A DNA stretch of 64,000 nt from Erythrocercus mccallii (taxonomy: Eukaryota; Chordata; Aves; Passeriformes; Dicruridae), in contig VZRG01000183.1 of assembly GCA_013397435.1 (NCBI GenBank), forward strand, positions 9,787 to 73,786, read 5' to 3'. This document shows, one piece after another, positions 1 to 15,014 of this stretch. Every line of letters begins with the position of its first letter. Position 1 is the stretch's first letter. The notes under the pieces were generated by a model that did not search any database, was not told the DNA's origin, and was given only the letters and a program-made list of their open reading frames with translations. The position numbers and the translations under genes were made by a program.

Positions 1-1
1 A

Positions 2-80
<79 letters not shown>
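1..80. repeat. (AAAG)n microsatellite at window edge
   Basis: About twenty uninterrupted copies of the tetranucleotide AAAG fill the first 80 bases, ending in a slightly degenerate AGAGAAAAGAAG. The repeat is cut by the window edge, so its true length is unknown. It is a pure purine strand and probably length-polymorphic. Confidence 0.97.
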
Positions 81-81
<1 letters not shown>

Positions 82-3000
82 GAAAAGAAGACCCAACCCT
101 CCAAAACCAAACCTGTCTTTGTCACCTACTCCTCTGAAGAAAGACAAGGCACCTACATCAAGTGGTGATTCAGCTCTCCTCAGCCCCCTTTCTCGCCACC
201 TCAAGCATCACAAAGTGCCACTGTGCAAGACGAGATAACTTCCTCAATGCAAAGGGTCACCCTAACACCTTTCTAATATCTAAACCAAGTTTCTTGCAAT
301 ACTGCTGTAGTAAGCTGCTTTGTACCTGTATTCCCCAAAAGGGAAATGGGGATCTGAGAGAACGGTCACTTTAGGTATCACTACCATAGTGGAGAATTTA
401 GTTCACTGCAGAACACTCCAGAAACAGGTTTTCATTCAAAAACATAAGTCACGCAGGTCTTAACACAGAGCTTACGGATTAGGTTTTTCTCCTTGTGTCT
501 GCTACCTCCTCTAAGAATCAGTCTCATACAGTCTGCTTTTAATATATTGAATAAAATCCATAAAATGCATTGGAGCTGAAGGATACGACTCATATATAGT
601 ATAGTGGCCAAGTTCTCACTTCAGTTTAGCTCTGCATACAATTAGAATTCTTCTTTCATTAGAAACTAAGAAAAATAAAATTTAGAGATTCCATCATTTT
701 CTGCCAGTGTTCTTGAAAGCTGTAAAAAAGAGAAAACACATGAATACTGCTTAATTTGTACTGGTTCATGCACAGCTCTTACTGTCATCTCACAGAGGAC
801 AAAATTGCGAAAGAGCATGAAAAAAGACCATTCTTGAATAAAGCTAACGAAAGACTTTGCTCTTTTGTTAACACTGAAAGTCAATTCAGAGCAGCAGGTA
901 CTACACATGGAAACAGATTCTGCAGTCTGTGTTAACTTTTCTGGGGCAAATGGATATTTGAGGGATAAAAACACTGTTCTAAGCAAACCAGTGGTAGGCT
1001 ATGAAAAGTCTCTGAGAGATACAGTTCATTTTATAAGATCTATTGTAGTAGCATTTTTTTCTTCAGGATACTTTTTATTGCCATAGGGGGACACCATGAG
1101 TCTTAGTATTACAAGAATCGTTATAATATGAGGATGTTCTGTGTAAGTGCCACAATATAACACTCATATGATGTTATGAAGGCATCTGCTTGGAAAGAGG
1201 AACATACAGAGGTTTTGGAAATGACAAGTCTGGCAGACCTGATAATCCACAGTGTACTTGCAGTGATGGGAGCAAGGTGATAGATTAAGTAGATTGTCAC
1301 CATGTTAGTTTTGATGAGAGGATGACTAAGATGTGGTGACTAAGGTGATGACTAAGAGATGAGAGAGAGAGTGGTATGTTACAAAAAGGAGCTCACTGTT
1401 AAGAAGAAAATGCCCAGAAGTTTTGGAAAACTGTCAAGTCTTGGGCACTGTTTGTATTGAAGCTCTGTTTTGGGAGCTTTATCTGTTGCTGCTTGAAACT
1501 TACATGTTTTCAAAAACCCTTTACAGTTCTGACAAACACACACTTGATATTTCTGTCCTGAGTTAAATCTATTATTTGACGAAAATTGTACCTTTTCAGA
1601 GCAATTCAAAATCTCATCTTTTGGTTCCTCTCTTCTTTCGAAGCATTATTCCTGCAGTAGCTCATTAGGCATGCAAGTGTCTGTGCTTCAGCTCTCCCAC
1701 CTTACAGTGGAAAGCCTGGCACATAATTTCAGTTCCCATGAAGTGCAGTTCACCAGCTGAGCCATTCAGGATTCTTGGGTTTAGAAATATCTTTATACAG
1801 AGCTGGTACTTCCAATCTATTTAAGATTCCTGGAGTAAAAATCAGAAAATCATTAGTAGTTGTGACTATGTAGGGGCTGTCAGAAGTACAGTCAAACTGG
1901 TGTGTTTGCCTGCATGCCTGGAGAGCCTGCTCTTTCACTGTTCTCTATGTCTTGTGTTCCTGGGAGAGTGGGAAGTCATGCTCATCCTTTCTAAAATATT
2001 TCAGAGTAAAGGGATTTAGCATCCTTTTGTAAATAAATAGTCTAGGCTGAAAATCATAGGCCTCTTTGGCCCTCAGCCAGGTTAAACTGTGTATGTATAC
2101 CTTAACATAAACCGTCATCTTGGACACCAACAGATCATGATGTTAAAAAAAATTAATAAATCTTGCTCTCAGTTTAATAAAACGCAGATGGGAAAAGCAA
2201 ACTAAACAGAGTTAACGGCTCTATTCACTAGTCTCCTGGGCTCCATGTTATTAAATCAGAGTTGGAGGGTATGTTCCTGCTGCTGCTGTTCTGGCCAGTG
2301 TCCGTAGGGGTGATGGCCAGCAAAGAAGTACTCTGTCAGAGCTGTATGTCATTTGTCAAGCTGAGAAAAAACAGTCATCTCACTGAACAGCAAGACTTCT
2401 GGCTATCCACAGTCCCAGCAAATACGCTCCAGCTATACAGCATACTGCAGGAATTCTGCTCAGCCATGGGAACAAGCTCTAAAACTGCCTCCCAAATCCA
2501 CAACTTTATTTCTGAATGCTGATCTTAGTAGTGTTTTCTGGTCTTTACAACTCCATCCTTTTATTGTATTCCGGTTAGAGGTAAACTCCTCTAGTTCTAC
2601 ACATCCAGCTTCGGTACTCTCAATGACTGCCTTATACTACATACAGGAAATTGAGATTTGGTTTTTTGTTCCTGTTTTAGGTATTTATTAACATTTGTAG
2701 AGAGATCAGAAAGCCTGCCTTAAAGAAGAAGGTTATACATCCAGATACAGAGATAAAACATTTTCATGGGCTTTATAACTCAGAAAATGTCAAACTAGCT
2801 CTTCTGAAACAGTCTGACAGCCATAGAGTGATATAAACTTACTTATTTTTTGGACTTGTAGACTTACACCTTACACACGCACACACACACACACTTACAG
2901 GGGAATTGTTATCTGGTTTTGTCTGCTACTACTTTTACTTTTTTAAAATTCCTTTGAGGATACTTTTCATATCACAAGAGACAAGTAAAGATAGGATTAA

Positions 3001-6000
3001 TGTGCCTGGGTTGCTTATTCTGACATTAAAGTTCCTTAAAATTATCCAGTAGCCTTTTTCAGGACATTTTTTTTCCACCTCATAGTTTTTAGCATTCTAG
3101 GCTTCAATCTGTTGTCTCTATGAAACTTTGTTGACTTTGTTTACTTTCCAGAACAGATTTAATGCTTCCAGAGAGAGGAAAACAATACCTTTTTTTTCCC
3201 TGCAGCTGTGCCTAAAATCTCTCACAGAACATCTTTAGAAGTATGTTTTCTTTCAAAGTCCTCTGAGACTCTGTGAACTTGAGCTGGTTTTACTGCAAAT
3301 TTATTTTGGTTTTTTTTCTTTTGCTTCTGATTAGCTTTATTTATTTAATCACATTTATGTGTTCCTGCTATGGTAACAGCAATAAGAGGAGTACCTTCTG
3401 ACCTGTGGTTTAGAAGTTGCTTGCTATTTTGAAATAGCAAGTTTAATGAGTCTGAGGTTTGCCTGTTCTCTCTTCTCTTTCATATTTTTGTTGTTGTTCT
3501 TGTTGTTTTGCACTGGATCTCCTTCCCTAACATTTCACCCATTTTTGTGTAGTTTTATGTTTATTTTGTAAAGGAAAGGTAAGAACATGAGACAATGTCA
3601 ACAGTAAATGAAGCTGACCACAGAAGACACATAGATCTACACAGAATATCCGCAGCAAGATCATGTGGCATGGCACATACTCCTCTGCAAAAAAGGATTC
3701 ATTATTGCTCTAAATGAAAAAAAAAAATTAAAAAGCAGCAAACAACCATAATGAGAAAAAGCAAAGCATAACTTTGAAAAGGAGCTTAAATGTAAGAAGC
3801 AAAAGGTTTAAGTCCTAAGTGATCAAAAGTGTGATCATCCATTATCACAAACCACCGACCAGCTGTTGGCATTAGTGCTTTGTCTCCTACTCCAGGCACT
3901 CCAGACACTACTTGCTTCCCCTTTCCCACCCACCTGACTCCAGGCCTGACTGTGCCTGCCATTCCCACAGCCTTCCCAGATGACACTTCTTCCTTCCCAT
4001 TTGCAGAAAGTCACAGCAATCCCCTTCCTGCATGTCCCTTCCCTAAGATAACTTGAGGCATCTAGTCAGGGTAAAACACCATGCTGGTGATGGAAAGAAC
4101 ACTCTCCAAATAATTAACATTTAAGCATTTCAAAATCAAGTATTATTTATTAAACTGTTATGGCAAAGTGCTAGTACCAATCAGTGGGAACTGTGGCTGT
4201 CAAAACGTTTAAGTAATAAAACTCCCAGTCTGTGCATGATGAGGAGAATGACGCCTCTTCTTTTTCATTCCAAAAAGCAATGTGTAACCAGGTTAATTGA
4301 AAGGAAGGGCAAAGAGAACTCATTGAAAATCCGCTCAGCAGTGTGCACGTGCAAACACTACAAACAAAAAATATGCCCCAGTTTGTCTGTTTTGTTTGGG
4401 TTTTTCACTAAGAGAACAAAGAGTAAGCATTCCAATAGGTAAGGCGTGCATGCTTGGGAAATAATACAAAAAATTAAGCATCTCTGGCTATATCAAACTT
4501 TAGGCAGTGAATTCACAAGGAAATTAACTGATGCAATTGTTTGTGGGTAACAAATACAAACATGTATTTGTTTCAAACTTTTGTAGAAAGGACACAGCCC
4601 AGAAAATGGTGACCAGCTACATAAGTCACCTACTTCCTGCAGACCTGAAAGGACTGTTGGGAATGAGTTATTTTAGTAGAAGCAATCACAGTTCATTTGA
4701 ATTTCATGTGGTAATTAACAGGCTTGTAAAATGCAGGAAAACAACCATATTAGAGGAGACAGAAGAAAATATTAAAGATTTAAGACATCTAGGGCCAGAT
4801 TCACTGTAGATTCAAGCAGCTTCATGCTGTTTCAATGATGCAAAGCAGCCGTAAACCCAACTTAGCTGGCCTGGAGCCACTGGAGCTCTTATCTGCTAAA
4901 AGAAAAGGAGTTCTCAGTGCACAAAACCTGGGTATGGAACTGTGGACCATCCTGCAGCCTATTGTCTCGGGGAGCAATCACTTGTGATACTTTGGGAAAA
5001 CCTTTGTACCCCTCTTGCTCAGCTGTGCCCTGCTGCCCCATTTAACTGATGCTGAGGATCTGTGGGAAAGGAGATTGTTCTTCAGTGCTGTGCTCCAGGC
5101 TCCAGGGGAACAAAGAGAATTGGCAATTCCTCTTCAGCAACAGCACACAAAAATGAGACAGGAGGTCTGTAACCAAAAAAAATAAAATTAAGTGAGTACT
5201 ATTGTAGTAAAACTGCTTACAGTGAAGTAATTTCTTGAAGTCATTTCTTTAATATTCTCTCTTAAATACTCACTTAATTGTGGCTCCATAGGAAAGCATT
5301 ATGGAAAACAGATTCTTCTTGTAAAATCTTTAGTGTGTGTGTATGTACATGCACGGATATATAATGGTAGAAAGTGCATACTTTTTTGTTTGTTTTTCAG
5401 GATAGGAACTTATTCAGGTTTTTTTGGTTCCCCTGAGCAGCTCTGAACAACAGCAGGTATGATTAAGAATTCAAGGTGGCTGGCAGCAAGGAGGTTTGAC
5501 CTAATCTGTCTTGACTTTGCACTCTATGCATTTAAATGCAGCATGTTTGTGTGGAACACTCTGTAGTTCACTGGGGTAGCATAACTAATTTAGTCACATG
5601 CATGCACTGAAATAGCTCTGTACACATGGAGATCACTTTTTTTTTCAGTTTTTTAGCCAAATTAGAGGATCAAAGCCATGTAAAACCTTTTGTAATGTAA
5701 CTTGAAGCCACATGTAATGAAACCAGATAGTTTTTCCTTTCTGATGTAAAGTCTTTCCTGTTTTCAGGCATTACTATAAACCTACATCTTGGTCCAGTCT
5801 GTAACTTGGTCCAGCTTGGATTAGCTTTGCAAACAGTCTGATGAATCTGGGATGATTTATAGCTGGAGATAGAAACAAAACAACCTGAAGTTTGGCCTGC
5901 TTTACGATCAAAATCAAGTGTAACCTCCTACTGACTCCTTTTGGATTTTTGTGTCTTTTCAAATCCCACAAGAAAAGCACCCCACTGTATCCTGGATCCA

Positions 6001-9000
6001 GCATGAAAAAGATACTGCAGTGGTAAATTTAAAAGTAAACTTCACAAATATCCTTCGCTTTTCTGGTAAATTTCCATTTAGACTTAGATGAGGGATTTAT
6101 ACAGAAGCAGATTAAGGAAACTATTTCCTCCTTAGTACCAAGAGTTGAATGTACTCATCTTTGTTCAGAAGACAAGTACATTTACCAAAAAGCACTTTAT
6201 CCATGCTATCCACAAACTTGTTCATTCACTTTTAATTCCACTTAAAAGGAAGAAGACAAATACCAGCAGGAATCTGTTTAGCTAAAGGAAGTGTGACATT
6301 CAGAAAAATCAATAGGGATTTACAGAGAGAGCCTGGCTTAAACTTAGTAGTGAAAAGAATGTGAGTTATAGAAGCTCTAAGGGTTCCTATTTCCTATCTG
6401 CTTCTAAGTCTAGTGAGTCCAAGTTCAAGATATGTCTTCAGGGAATAAGATGATATCTGTGAAGAATATCCTACACCTTTATTTCATAACATGAATTCTT
6501 TCAAAAGTGTTTCTTTACTGGGTGGTATTTTTGTCCAGAAATTGTGCTGACTCTTGGTATTTCTGTTACCACTGCACCTGCACCAGGTGACACTTATCTG
6601 GGCCAGGCCTTCTTTGCTTTCAGCATCAGCAAGCAGAAGAGGAACAAACCAGTCCCACAAGAAACAGCTGTGCAAAATATGCCTTAGGCAAAATCTGAAT
6701 GAGCAGATGCTTTGGTCCTGTGGACTGGTGTGGGTAACACTCTGTCCCACTTAAGGGAGAAGCTCAAACAAAGACCTGATTGAAGTTGTTTGTATATTCC
6801 AGTATTTGGCCAGAAGGAATAGAATATTTATTTTGACACACCTTCATTCCCATATAACTAGAAAATAAAAGTATAAACAGTCACAAATCTTTAAAAACAT
6901 ATCACTGAAGGTATCTCTGATTCTTGAAAAAAAAAAGGATTTTATGAATACAAATAAGATCACAGAAGTGTGGCCCTATGTAAGTCGAAATCCACAATTA
7001 TTTCCGTTATCAAAATTTTACTCCTGAGCTAAGAGGATTTCAGTCTGTATCACATTACAATATATTCAACATTTAAAATATCTTTTTTATTTAAAGGTAT
7101 CCTAAGGAAGAGATCCATGTTTATGTTACGACAGGTCATGTTTCCTATTCTCAGTAATGGTCACTTTCAAAGGACAGATGGACACTTGAGGCTGAGCAAC
7201 ATTGCCATGAAATCTATCCGCACCTTGTGTAAGGTCAATCATGCACAAACCCATTTAACCAATCTTTAAAATACATGTGAATCCTTTAATTCATTCTAGA
7301 CCAAAATGCTGTTCTTCATCCATTAGAGGCACAAAAATGTATATATAATAGATTCAGAAAAATTCCACATAATTATCCTGGTCGGATGTGAAATTTCCTT
7401 CAATCTTTGATCTATAATGTAGTAATGTGTCAGCTCGACCAGAGTAGTTTTATGTGCAGGAAATAAGACAAGCTGAGTAGCTTCATGGTTAATTGATTAA
7501 AAGGTTCTAAAGAAGGTGCAAGATCAAAGAGCAACTTAATGGTTTTATGTTACTCTAGAGGACTGTTGGTCCACTTGTCTGACAAGACTGACCTTGGGCA
7601 ATGAAGTAACAGGCAATTTAAAAAAATTGCAAAACTAAAACACAGATCATATTTATCTAGTTCAGCATCCTTATTTCTGTTAGCAAGTATTAGGTGGCAC
7701 ACCCCAGTGCTCTTAAGACAGCTTCATTTTGTTAGCTATTTTGCTAAGTGGTGTAAATATTGAGTGCAAAACAACAAAACAACAAAAACAAAACAAAAAA
7801 CCCTACCCCAAAGCAAAATAAAACAAACAAACAAAAAAACAGAAAAACCCTCGGAAAGTCAGAATTATGGAATGCCATGCCATTGATTAAAAATCTATTA
7901 AACCAAACAAATGTCAAGCTACAGCTGAAGGACAATTCCTTGTAGAGTCCTTGGTCTGTGGAATCACTGAGCTCTCTCAGTGTCTGTACTGACTCTAGGA
8001 ATGGATGACACCCTCATAGCTTACAATTGGCTCATCTTGAGAAGTTCATTAGGGAATGGGAGCTGCTCTGAAGTAATATAATTCCTTCAAATAAATGAGA
8101 TTTTAAAAAAATAATGCATTGACTCTTAAAGAAGAATTTAAGAGGGCCATTCTCTAAATGACACTTTAAACCACTATACTTTCTGGTTAGTCTGTTATCA
8201 CTAGGCCATTCAAAACTCTCAGGAGCACAGTTTGCTTTATGTCTCCTGAATACAAGCACTATACTTAGATCAAGGTAAAAAAAAAAAAAACTTTAATTTC
8301 AGGGAAATAATGGCAAGAACTGCACACAAAAGCTTTCCACAAGCTGCACCATAACCAGAATCCAAATTTTTCTAAGTTCTGATAGTGTGGTATTTTCTAG
8401 CCACAACCAGATAATATTTTACTTTAATTGAACAATTAGGACTATCAGTTAAGACGCCAACAGTAATAAGACTGGAGTTAGGCTCAATCTGGCACTCTAT
8501 TTCAGTCTGCAGTGCTTTAACTTCTGGAAAACAATAGTGCTTGCAAGCCAGATGAAGCCTCCTCTTCATGCAGAGATGGCTTCATAAATCAAAAGCACAG
8601 TTACACTAAAAGTAAATCACATTTTTGTCTTCTGTACTAGTCTTGCTCTCCCCAAAACCAAGATACTCTCACGTGGTTTTCTATGCGTTTTTTAACGTTT
8701 CTATGGATAATCTTGTCCCTCCCCAGCAAATCCTCACCTCATTACTGTGAAGCAAGGCCCCATCCTCAGGCAGCACTACTACCACTGTTTCCACTGTAGC
8801 AAAAAAAGAGAACTTGTTCTCCAGGTATTTATCTTTCCTTCAATATCATCAGGAGACCTTGGCAATGTGGCTAGAGGTATCACCAGATGCCCATCACTCG
8901 GAGCAAAATTATGAAGGCATCATTGAATCTGAAAACAACTTCCATTGGAAAACTATTCTGTTGAGATACACCTAGGAAAGGACTTGGATAGTCTGAACTA

Positions 9001-12000
9001 TTGGAAAGAGGAAGAGTCACAGGAAATGTCAAGAGACACAGCATCTTTGGGAGACTCCTCTCATGTATGGATTATAAATTACTTAACACATCTGACCAGT
9101 GTGTTAATGACACTGTTCTATGCTTTACCATTAATGTCTTCTATTTACAGAACATGACTTTTCAGGTCAAGGATGTAGAAGTTCCCTGTTCTATTTACTT
9201 AAAACAAACAAACAAACCCCTAGACTGCTCCTGCTGGCCTGCCTCACTTCACAAAGAAGAATATCCCACTTGAGCTGGCCAGCTGACAGCTCTGCTAAAT
9301 GCCTGATAAGCTGCCTGTCCTGGGTCACCACTGAGTGGGAATTTCAGAGCTGTGTAATGGGATTAGTTTTCCCACACCATTCCCAGAGAGCCCATTGTTG
9401 AAAGAGGAATAGTTTTATTCATGGGAACAAGTCAAACACAAATGCTTGGCAAGTCAAAATAAGAAAAAATAAACAAACAAATGGAGTTTTGGCAGAATCT
9501 GGGATTTGCCCTATTTGAAATTTCTTTTTAAGCTGATGAAGAAGTTGCCTGATCTGGAATGGGCCATTACATTTACAATAGAGCTAAAGAGTAACTCATT
9601 AAAGACTTGTCTTTTGTTTTGATAAAAGATCTTTCATTACCTCAAAGCCCTTTCCTTCACAAAGATCCTAAAAAAAACCAATCCCAACCCAGCAACACAT
9701 CTTTGGGATGAGAGGGGAAAATACTAACTGCTAAACTTTCTGTGGAAGAGTCTTGGATTAGTCATTTTTTTGTAGTTTTGCATGTACAAAATGCATGGAA
9801 TTTTTGTGATTTAAGGACATAATAATTTTCAATGCGAAAATTCCCTTTATTGGAGTATAAATGGTGCCTTGAGGGCACATAACAGCATTGAATTGGGCCT
9901 GGCAGAATCAGTTTTATTGTATTCTACTGTGCAGAATCAATTCTTTCAGTAAAATTGTCACATAACATTTTTCAGCCTGCTCAAGTTCAGTTTTGTTATT
10001 GTAAATTACTTTGTAGCTGAGAGGTATATCAAAAAAATATATACTTTATACTGTCTTGAACCTTTTATTTTATAATCTAAAACTCTTCTTTATTTGTTTT
10101 GCTCTAGCCACTTTTGTGGCTCATATTTCCAGTTAAGCATTTTTCACAATTATTTTCTAAATCTCAATTGCATTTTCCAAATGATTAACAATACTCCAAA
10201 GAGATCCAAAGAGAGCCATTTGGAATGGTACTTTCTGTTTTGTTTTTCTAAATCTTCTGTGGACTTGATGTGTTTTCAATGTCTCGTTACCAACATATTA
10301 TCACTGAAGATTTGATTGTCACCTCTGCTCTTTTGGTGCTTCTATTTTTCACAGTGAACCTGTAGCCACATTTATAGTTAAAATGGCTGTACCTGTGCAT
10401 TTGGACCTTACACCTCTTCAACATGGTGAGCCTCTCACAATTTTGTTAGTGATTATAGTATCTTCACATTTTTTTTTGTTTATACACCAACCAAGTACCT
10501 AGGGAAATAGGGCATCATGTGGAGTCTTACAGACTTCACAAACTGCGAGGCCGAGTGAGGTACCACTGTGGGGATTAGCTAAAAGGTTATGCTGTGAGGA
10601 CACACCAGCTCAGCTGGAATTAATTTGGGAAAGCTTCATACAATATAGTGTGGTTTTAAGTCTGAAATATCTCAGGATCTTGCTAAAACAAGAATTTTCT
10701 GTCATTAAAATAACCATTGAACTTTCAGATTGCACAGAGGATTTCTTGTACCTACAGCCCGCACACCAGGAACTGAAGAAATGCGGTGCTGAGCTGCAGT
10801 TAATAAGCTCAGTCAGGGCTTGATGATAGCTAATGAACTCCTACAGCTTCTTGCTGACTCTGTGGCACCATGCAGCTCTCTTGCCATCCTTTTTTTAATC
10901 ATTTCAGGTCCAGGGGTGTAGTGTTGGGTAGCTGCTGGCATAAGTCCATAGGCCTTATTAACACCAGAGCTCCTGCTCAGGGCAGTGCAGGCACACAGTG
11001 TCTCTGGACACACGGTGACTCTAGAAGCACCATGACATTTGTAGTTGCTCTGTACCAAATTTCACAGCCTCCCAAGCACAGCTGATGCTTAAAACCCATC
11101 TTCCAGGATTTGCTCTACTAAGTGGTCAGGAGCAGCTGCAAGAGACTTAAAGGTCGTAATTGCCTCAGTGTTAAGATCACTGAAGGACTTTGCCCACTAT
11201 GACAAACCATAAAGAAGCAACTACTCATCTGTGACCACCAAACACATGCTATTCTGAACATGTCTCAATGAATTCCCAGAATTTTGGGCATTAAGTTGAG
11301 CTACCTGACTGGAACTTGAGATGAGATAAAGGTGGTACTATTGTCCAATTAGCTCAAATTGGAACAGGTAAACAAGCTGGGAGAGCACTGATAATGAGCA
11401 CAAAGAATCCACAAAGAAAGCAAATTCAGCAACTGTGCTGAAATCAGCTCGGACTGAATCCAACAGGGAGAGGACACAGCCCACCAAGTCAAAAGAGGAG
11501 AAAGACTGAGCATGGGACTAATTAGCATTGGAAACAAGGGAATAATTTAAGAAATAGAGTAAGAGAACTGTGTACCCAATGAGAATTGATTCCTTTGTTT
11601 GCTAAAATGTATAAGTGGGGAGAAGTTTTGAGTGACCTCATCATCCCCACCACTAAGAAGAACAGAAGACCAATGGGACACTGTCTGGATCCATGGGCGG
11701 TGATATCTTTCTACTTAATCCCACAATTTTTTTCTATTTCCTTCTATCTCTCTCTACATCACCTTTACTGTTAACTGAAATTCATACTCTTGACTTCAGC
11801 CTATGGTGTAGTTTGCACGTTAATTGGGGTGGAGGTATTTCTCTAATAATCATAATAATCAGATCTTAACAGCAACACTCCAGAAAATTGTATTTGTACC
11901 TGTAAAACTGAAGGCGATATTAATATAAGCAGATTTTTAAAAGCATGCATATCAAAACTAGAATATGTGGATATGTTTGGGTCAGTCAGATTTAGACAAA

Positions 12001-14367
12001 GATTTTTCTTAGCAATAAAATAGTGCTTTCTTTTCAAAACAGTGGACTAATCTTTTTTCATTTTCCTTGTGACAAGGTCCAGTGTCTGAGAGTACTAAGA
12101 AATTAAATATTACTGGCTGACATGTTGTTGTAAGTGAAAGACCAGTTAAGCCACAGAAACTAAAGAGTACGTTTAAATGGTCATTGCCTCTTCAATTTAA
12201 GAACAAACTATTAAATAAATTCCTAAATACTACTGTCACTATCTAAACCAAACACATTTAAACAATTGAGCGCAAAATAACCCTTTAGTGAAGAAGGATG
12301 ATATAAAGTATTATTATTTGAGTCAAAGAAATTACGTAAGTTCTGAACAGCCTCTCATGCAGCAGTCATTGCCCTTGATGGATAATTAGTATTCAGCAAA
12401 AACCACAGAGCATTAAAATATTTATTCAAACTAGAATGTATATAATCAAAATAAACAAAACAAATCAACCAACCAAAAAAACCCTCCAGTTGGTGACCTA
12501 ATCTTCTCACACAACTCTCTGCTTTTCTTGGATAATGCACACAATATTTGTCCTAAAAGATACAGTCCTTTTGGGACTGTGCAAGGACACCAGTGTATTT
12601 ACCACTATTTGTCCCTCATTGATTGTTTTACTTTCCACAATTATCACACCACTCTTTGCTGAAGCCATCTTTAGAACACTGTACTAGATTGCAAGATTGA
12701 ATTCCACACTAGAAGTTCTCATGAGGATTGTTTTGGAACTGCATTCATGGCATATATGCTAAATAAAATGGATGGGTACACAGAATGGAATAATACTGCA
12801 GGACTGAGTCTGTATTGCTCTCAAGAATATGTTATACCAGTATATTCAGTGGGGAACTGCACTTCCTCAATTGGGCTGGTAATGAACCTGGTGACATTTC
12901 AGTTTTATGGATGGAAATATACATAACCAGTGGCTGATGGAAGCATTTGAGAGGTCAGCCTAGTACACGGAACAGACTGAAGTGGCCTGGTCAAAACTTG
13001 CACCTATTTTCAGAGCAGAAAAAGAAGTAAATAAGTAAAGGAAATAGTAATGAAGGAGGATAACAGGAGAAAACACTGTGGGATCTTCTATGTGCAGTAA
13101 AACGTATAGTACATGCATAGTGTGAATCAGTTGGTTATAAAGCACACGCTGGCCCACTGAAGACTGAAGTGCTTTGCAGTACTGTTTACAAAAATTGTCA
13201 CAATTTAAACTGCACTTTTAAAGAATTTCTAGAAAAGTTAAAACCTAAAGAAGTTTGGGGCTTTAGGAACAAAGACATGGTATTGAGATTCTGAGAAGTA
13301 ACATCGTATTTTCATTATGCGGTCAAAAAAACCTAAAATATGTGGGATGACGTAAACTTGGGCTGCTCATGATGCAATCTTGAAAAATCCAGACCAGAAG
13401 AACTATTTGACAAGAAATAAAATTCGTTGATAGCAAATATTCATCCAACATAAAAAGGTGAGGGTGAGCTCATTGTCAGGCTACTGTGAACACTAATAAC
13501 CTCCTGAGGTTCAACAGGAGAACTCCCCATGAAAGAAATCCATTGAAAACTACTGAATATGCTGCAGTCCTCCTTGGCTCAGGATGTCACTGAATGGCAA
13601 AAGGCTGAAAGCTGGGAGAATACTCATGAGAAGTGTTATGTACAGTTGCCTCAGTTCATGTAGTCTTCCCTGGACATCCTCTTCAGCTCTCTCAGACTGA
13701 ACACTCAATGAACAGACACGATGATGCATTAATCTTTGATCTCCCCAGTGTTTAATTCAATTAAAGTTAGACAGAATGTGCAATAGTTTTGAAATTATAT
13801 TTTTTATGAGATGGCAAGTTCACAGTATTTAAATATACAGTTCTTTTGTGAACAGAATTACCTTTCAGACTTGAAGCTGATAGGAAGTGTTGTACTGGCC
13901 ACTTGTCCATACCTTGTCTCATGGCAAATAACTGACCTGGCAGGCTCTTGGGAAGTTTCCTCTTTGCCTCCCATTGTGTGTATCTGTTAGTGTTTTTCCT
14001 GCAGAATCTACCAAGTTTCCAGGCTCTCGCACTCTTAGCCTTTCTGACATCACCACTACTCTTTTCAACTTGATCTTGAGATTAGTTTCACATCTACAAG
14101 GACATCAGCTTGAGATTTTCCAGTTAACTCACACAAGGGGCACTACCTGTGCTGGCATCCAGCAACAGCAGGGCAGTCTGTAGCTGAACAGTGCGATGAG
14201 GTACTCATTCCCCACATTTACCCTTCCCATCCTTTCCTTTCTCTTCCTCAAAAATGCACATGCTCATAATCTACCATTTCAAATACAGACTGCAGAAGTG
14301 TACTATGTTGAGCAAAAGCTTCTCTCCCTTCCCCCTTGCCCCCCTTTTTATCTAGTTAATTATGTAG
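81..14367. other. Intergenic DNA, no exon recognised
   Basis: AT-rich sequence in which every open frame is short (under about 110 codons) and none resembles a known protein or has plausible splice borders. It contains only small low-complexity patches, such as a CA-rich run near 2876-2895 and A-rich runs near 7768-7850. No CR1 3' end, LTR, tRNA or rRNA is visible. As I recall mammalian gene order, the + strand gene SLIT2 should lie beyond the low-coordinate end, so this would be the SLIT2-PACRGL gap; that is inference. Confidence 0.7.
2874..2895. repeat. Short (CA)n tract
   Basis: A run of alternating A and C, interrupted by one G (ACACGCACAC…), about 22 bases long. It is a minor dinucleotide microsatellite in intergenic DNA. 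Confidence 0.85.
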
Positions 14368-14371
14368 CTCC
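14368..14371. repeat. Left target-site duplication of solo LTR
   Basis: CTCC directly precedes the LTR's first TG and is repeated directly after its final CA at 15073-15076. A 4-bp duplication is what retroviral-type integrase leaves in several ERV classes. Confidence 0.75.
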
Positions 14372-14850
14372 TGTTATAAATTAACTTATGGTGTAATTCG
14401 TGTTATGAAAAGTTATGTTATTGTTAGAGTTATATTTTAGTTTGATCATTATAAATGTAGCTAGTTTGTACAAGTTTTCTTTTCTGCATAACATAGCAAG
14501 CTCTGTTTGTTGATTCAGACACGGAGCAGATAAGAAGTCCTCAGTAAAAAAAACCGGTAAAACAGGTTACACCCATCTCCGTCCAGAGCCACGTGTTAAT
14601 GGCCTACCTGGAAAGAGACAATAGACCAAGAAAACCTTAATGGCCCACAGCTGCAGCAGAAGGTTGGGCTGTTATTAGTTTTGTCCAGCTCCAAGCACGG
14701 CTATCATGCTACAAAGAAAGACACTAGCCACTGTTGGAAACACCCTAGCCAGCATCTCCGCTCCTTTGTCTCAACACAGGATGACTTCACCAGAGACAGA
14801 AGAATCTCATATCCTCATTGTATACCATAGCCTCGGGCTATGAAAAACCG

Positions 14851-14857
14851 TATAAGA
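14851..14857 (+). promoter_or_regulatory. TATA-like box of the solo LTR
   Basis: TATAAGA sits about 480 bases into the LTR and about 165 bases upstream of its AATAAA, the spacing expected between an LTR promoter and poly(A) signal. Whether it still drives transcription is unknown. Confidence 0.5.
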
Positions 14858-15014
14858 AAACCACATGGACTCGTGGACGTGGAGACTCTGCCGCTTTTGG
14901 AGCAGATCACACGCCACCAGGCACCGACTCCCGGGCCGGTGTCTTGGGGTTTTTGAGGTCGTTGGCTAATTTTGTTCATTTTTCCAAATTTTCCGAAATT
15001 TGTAAATATTTGTA

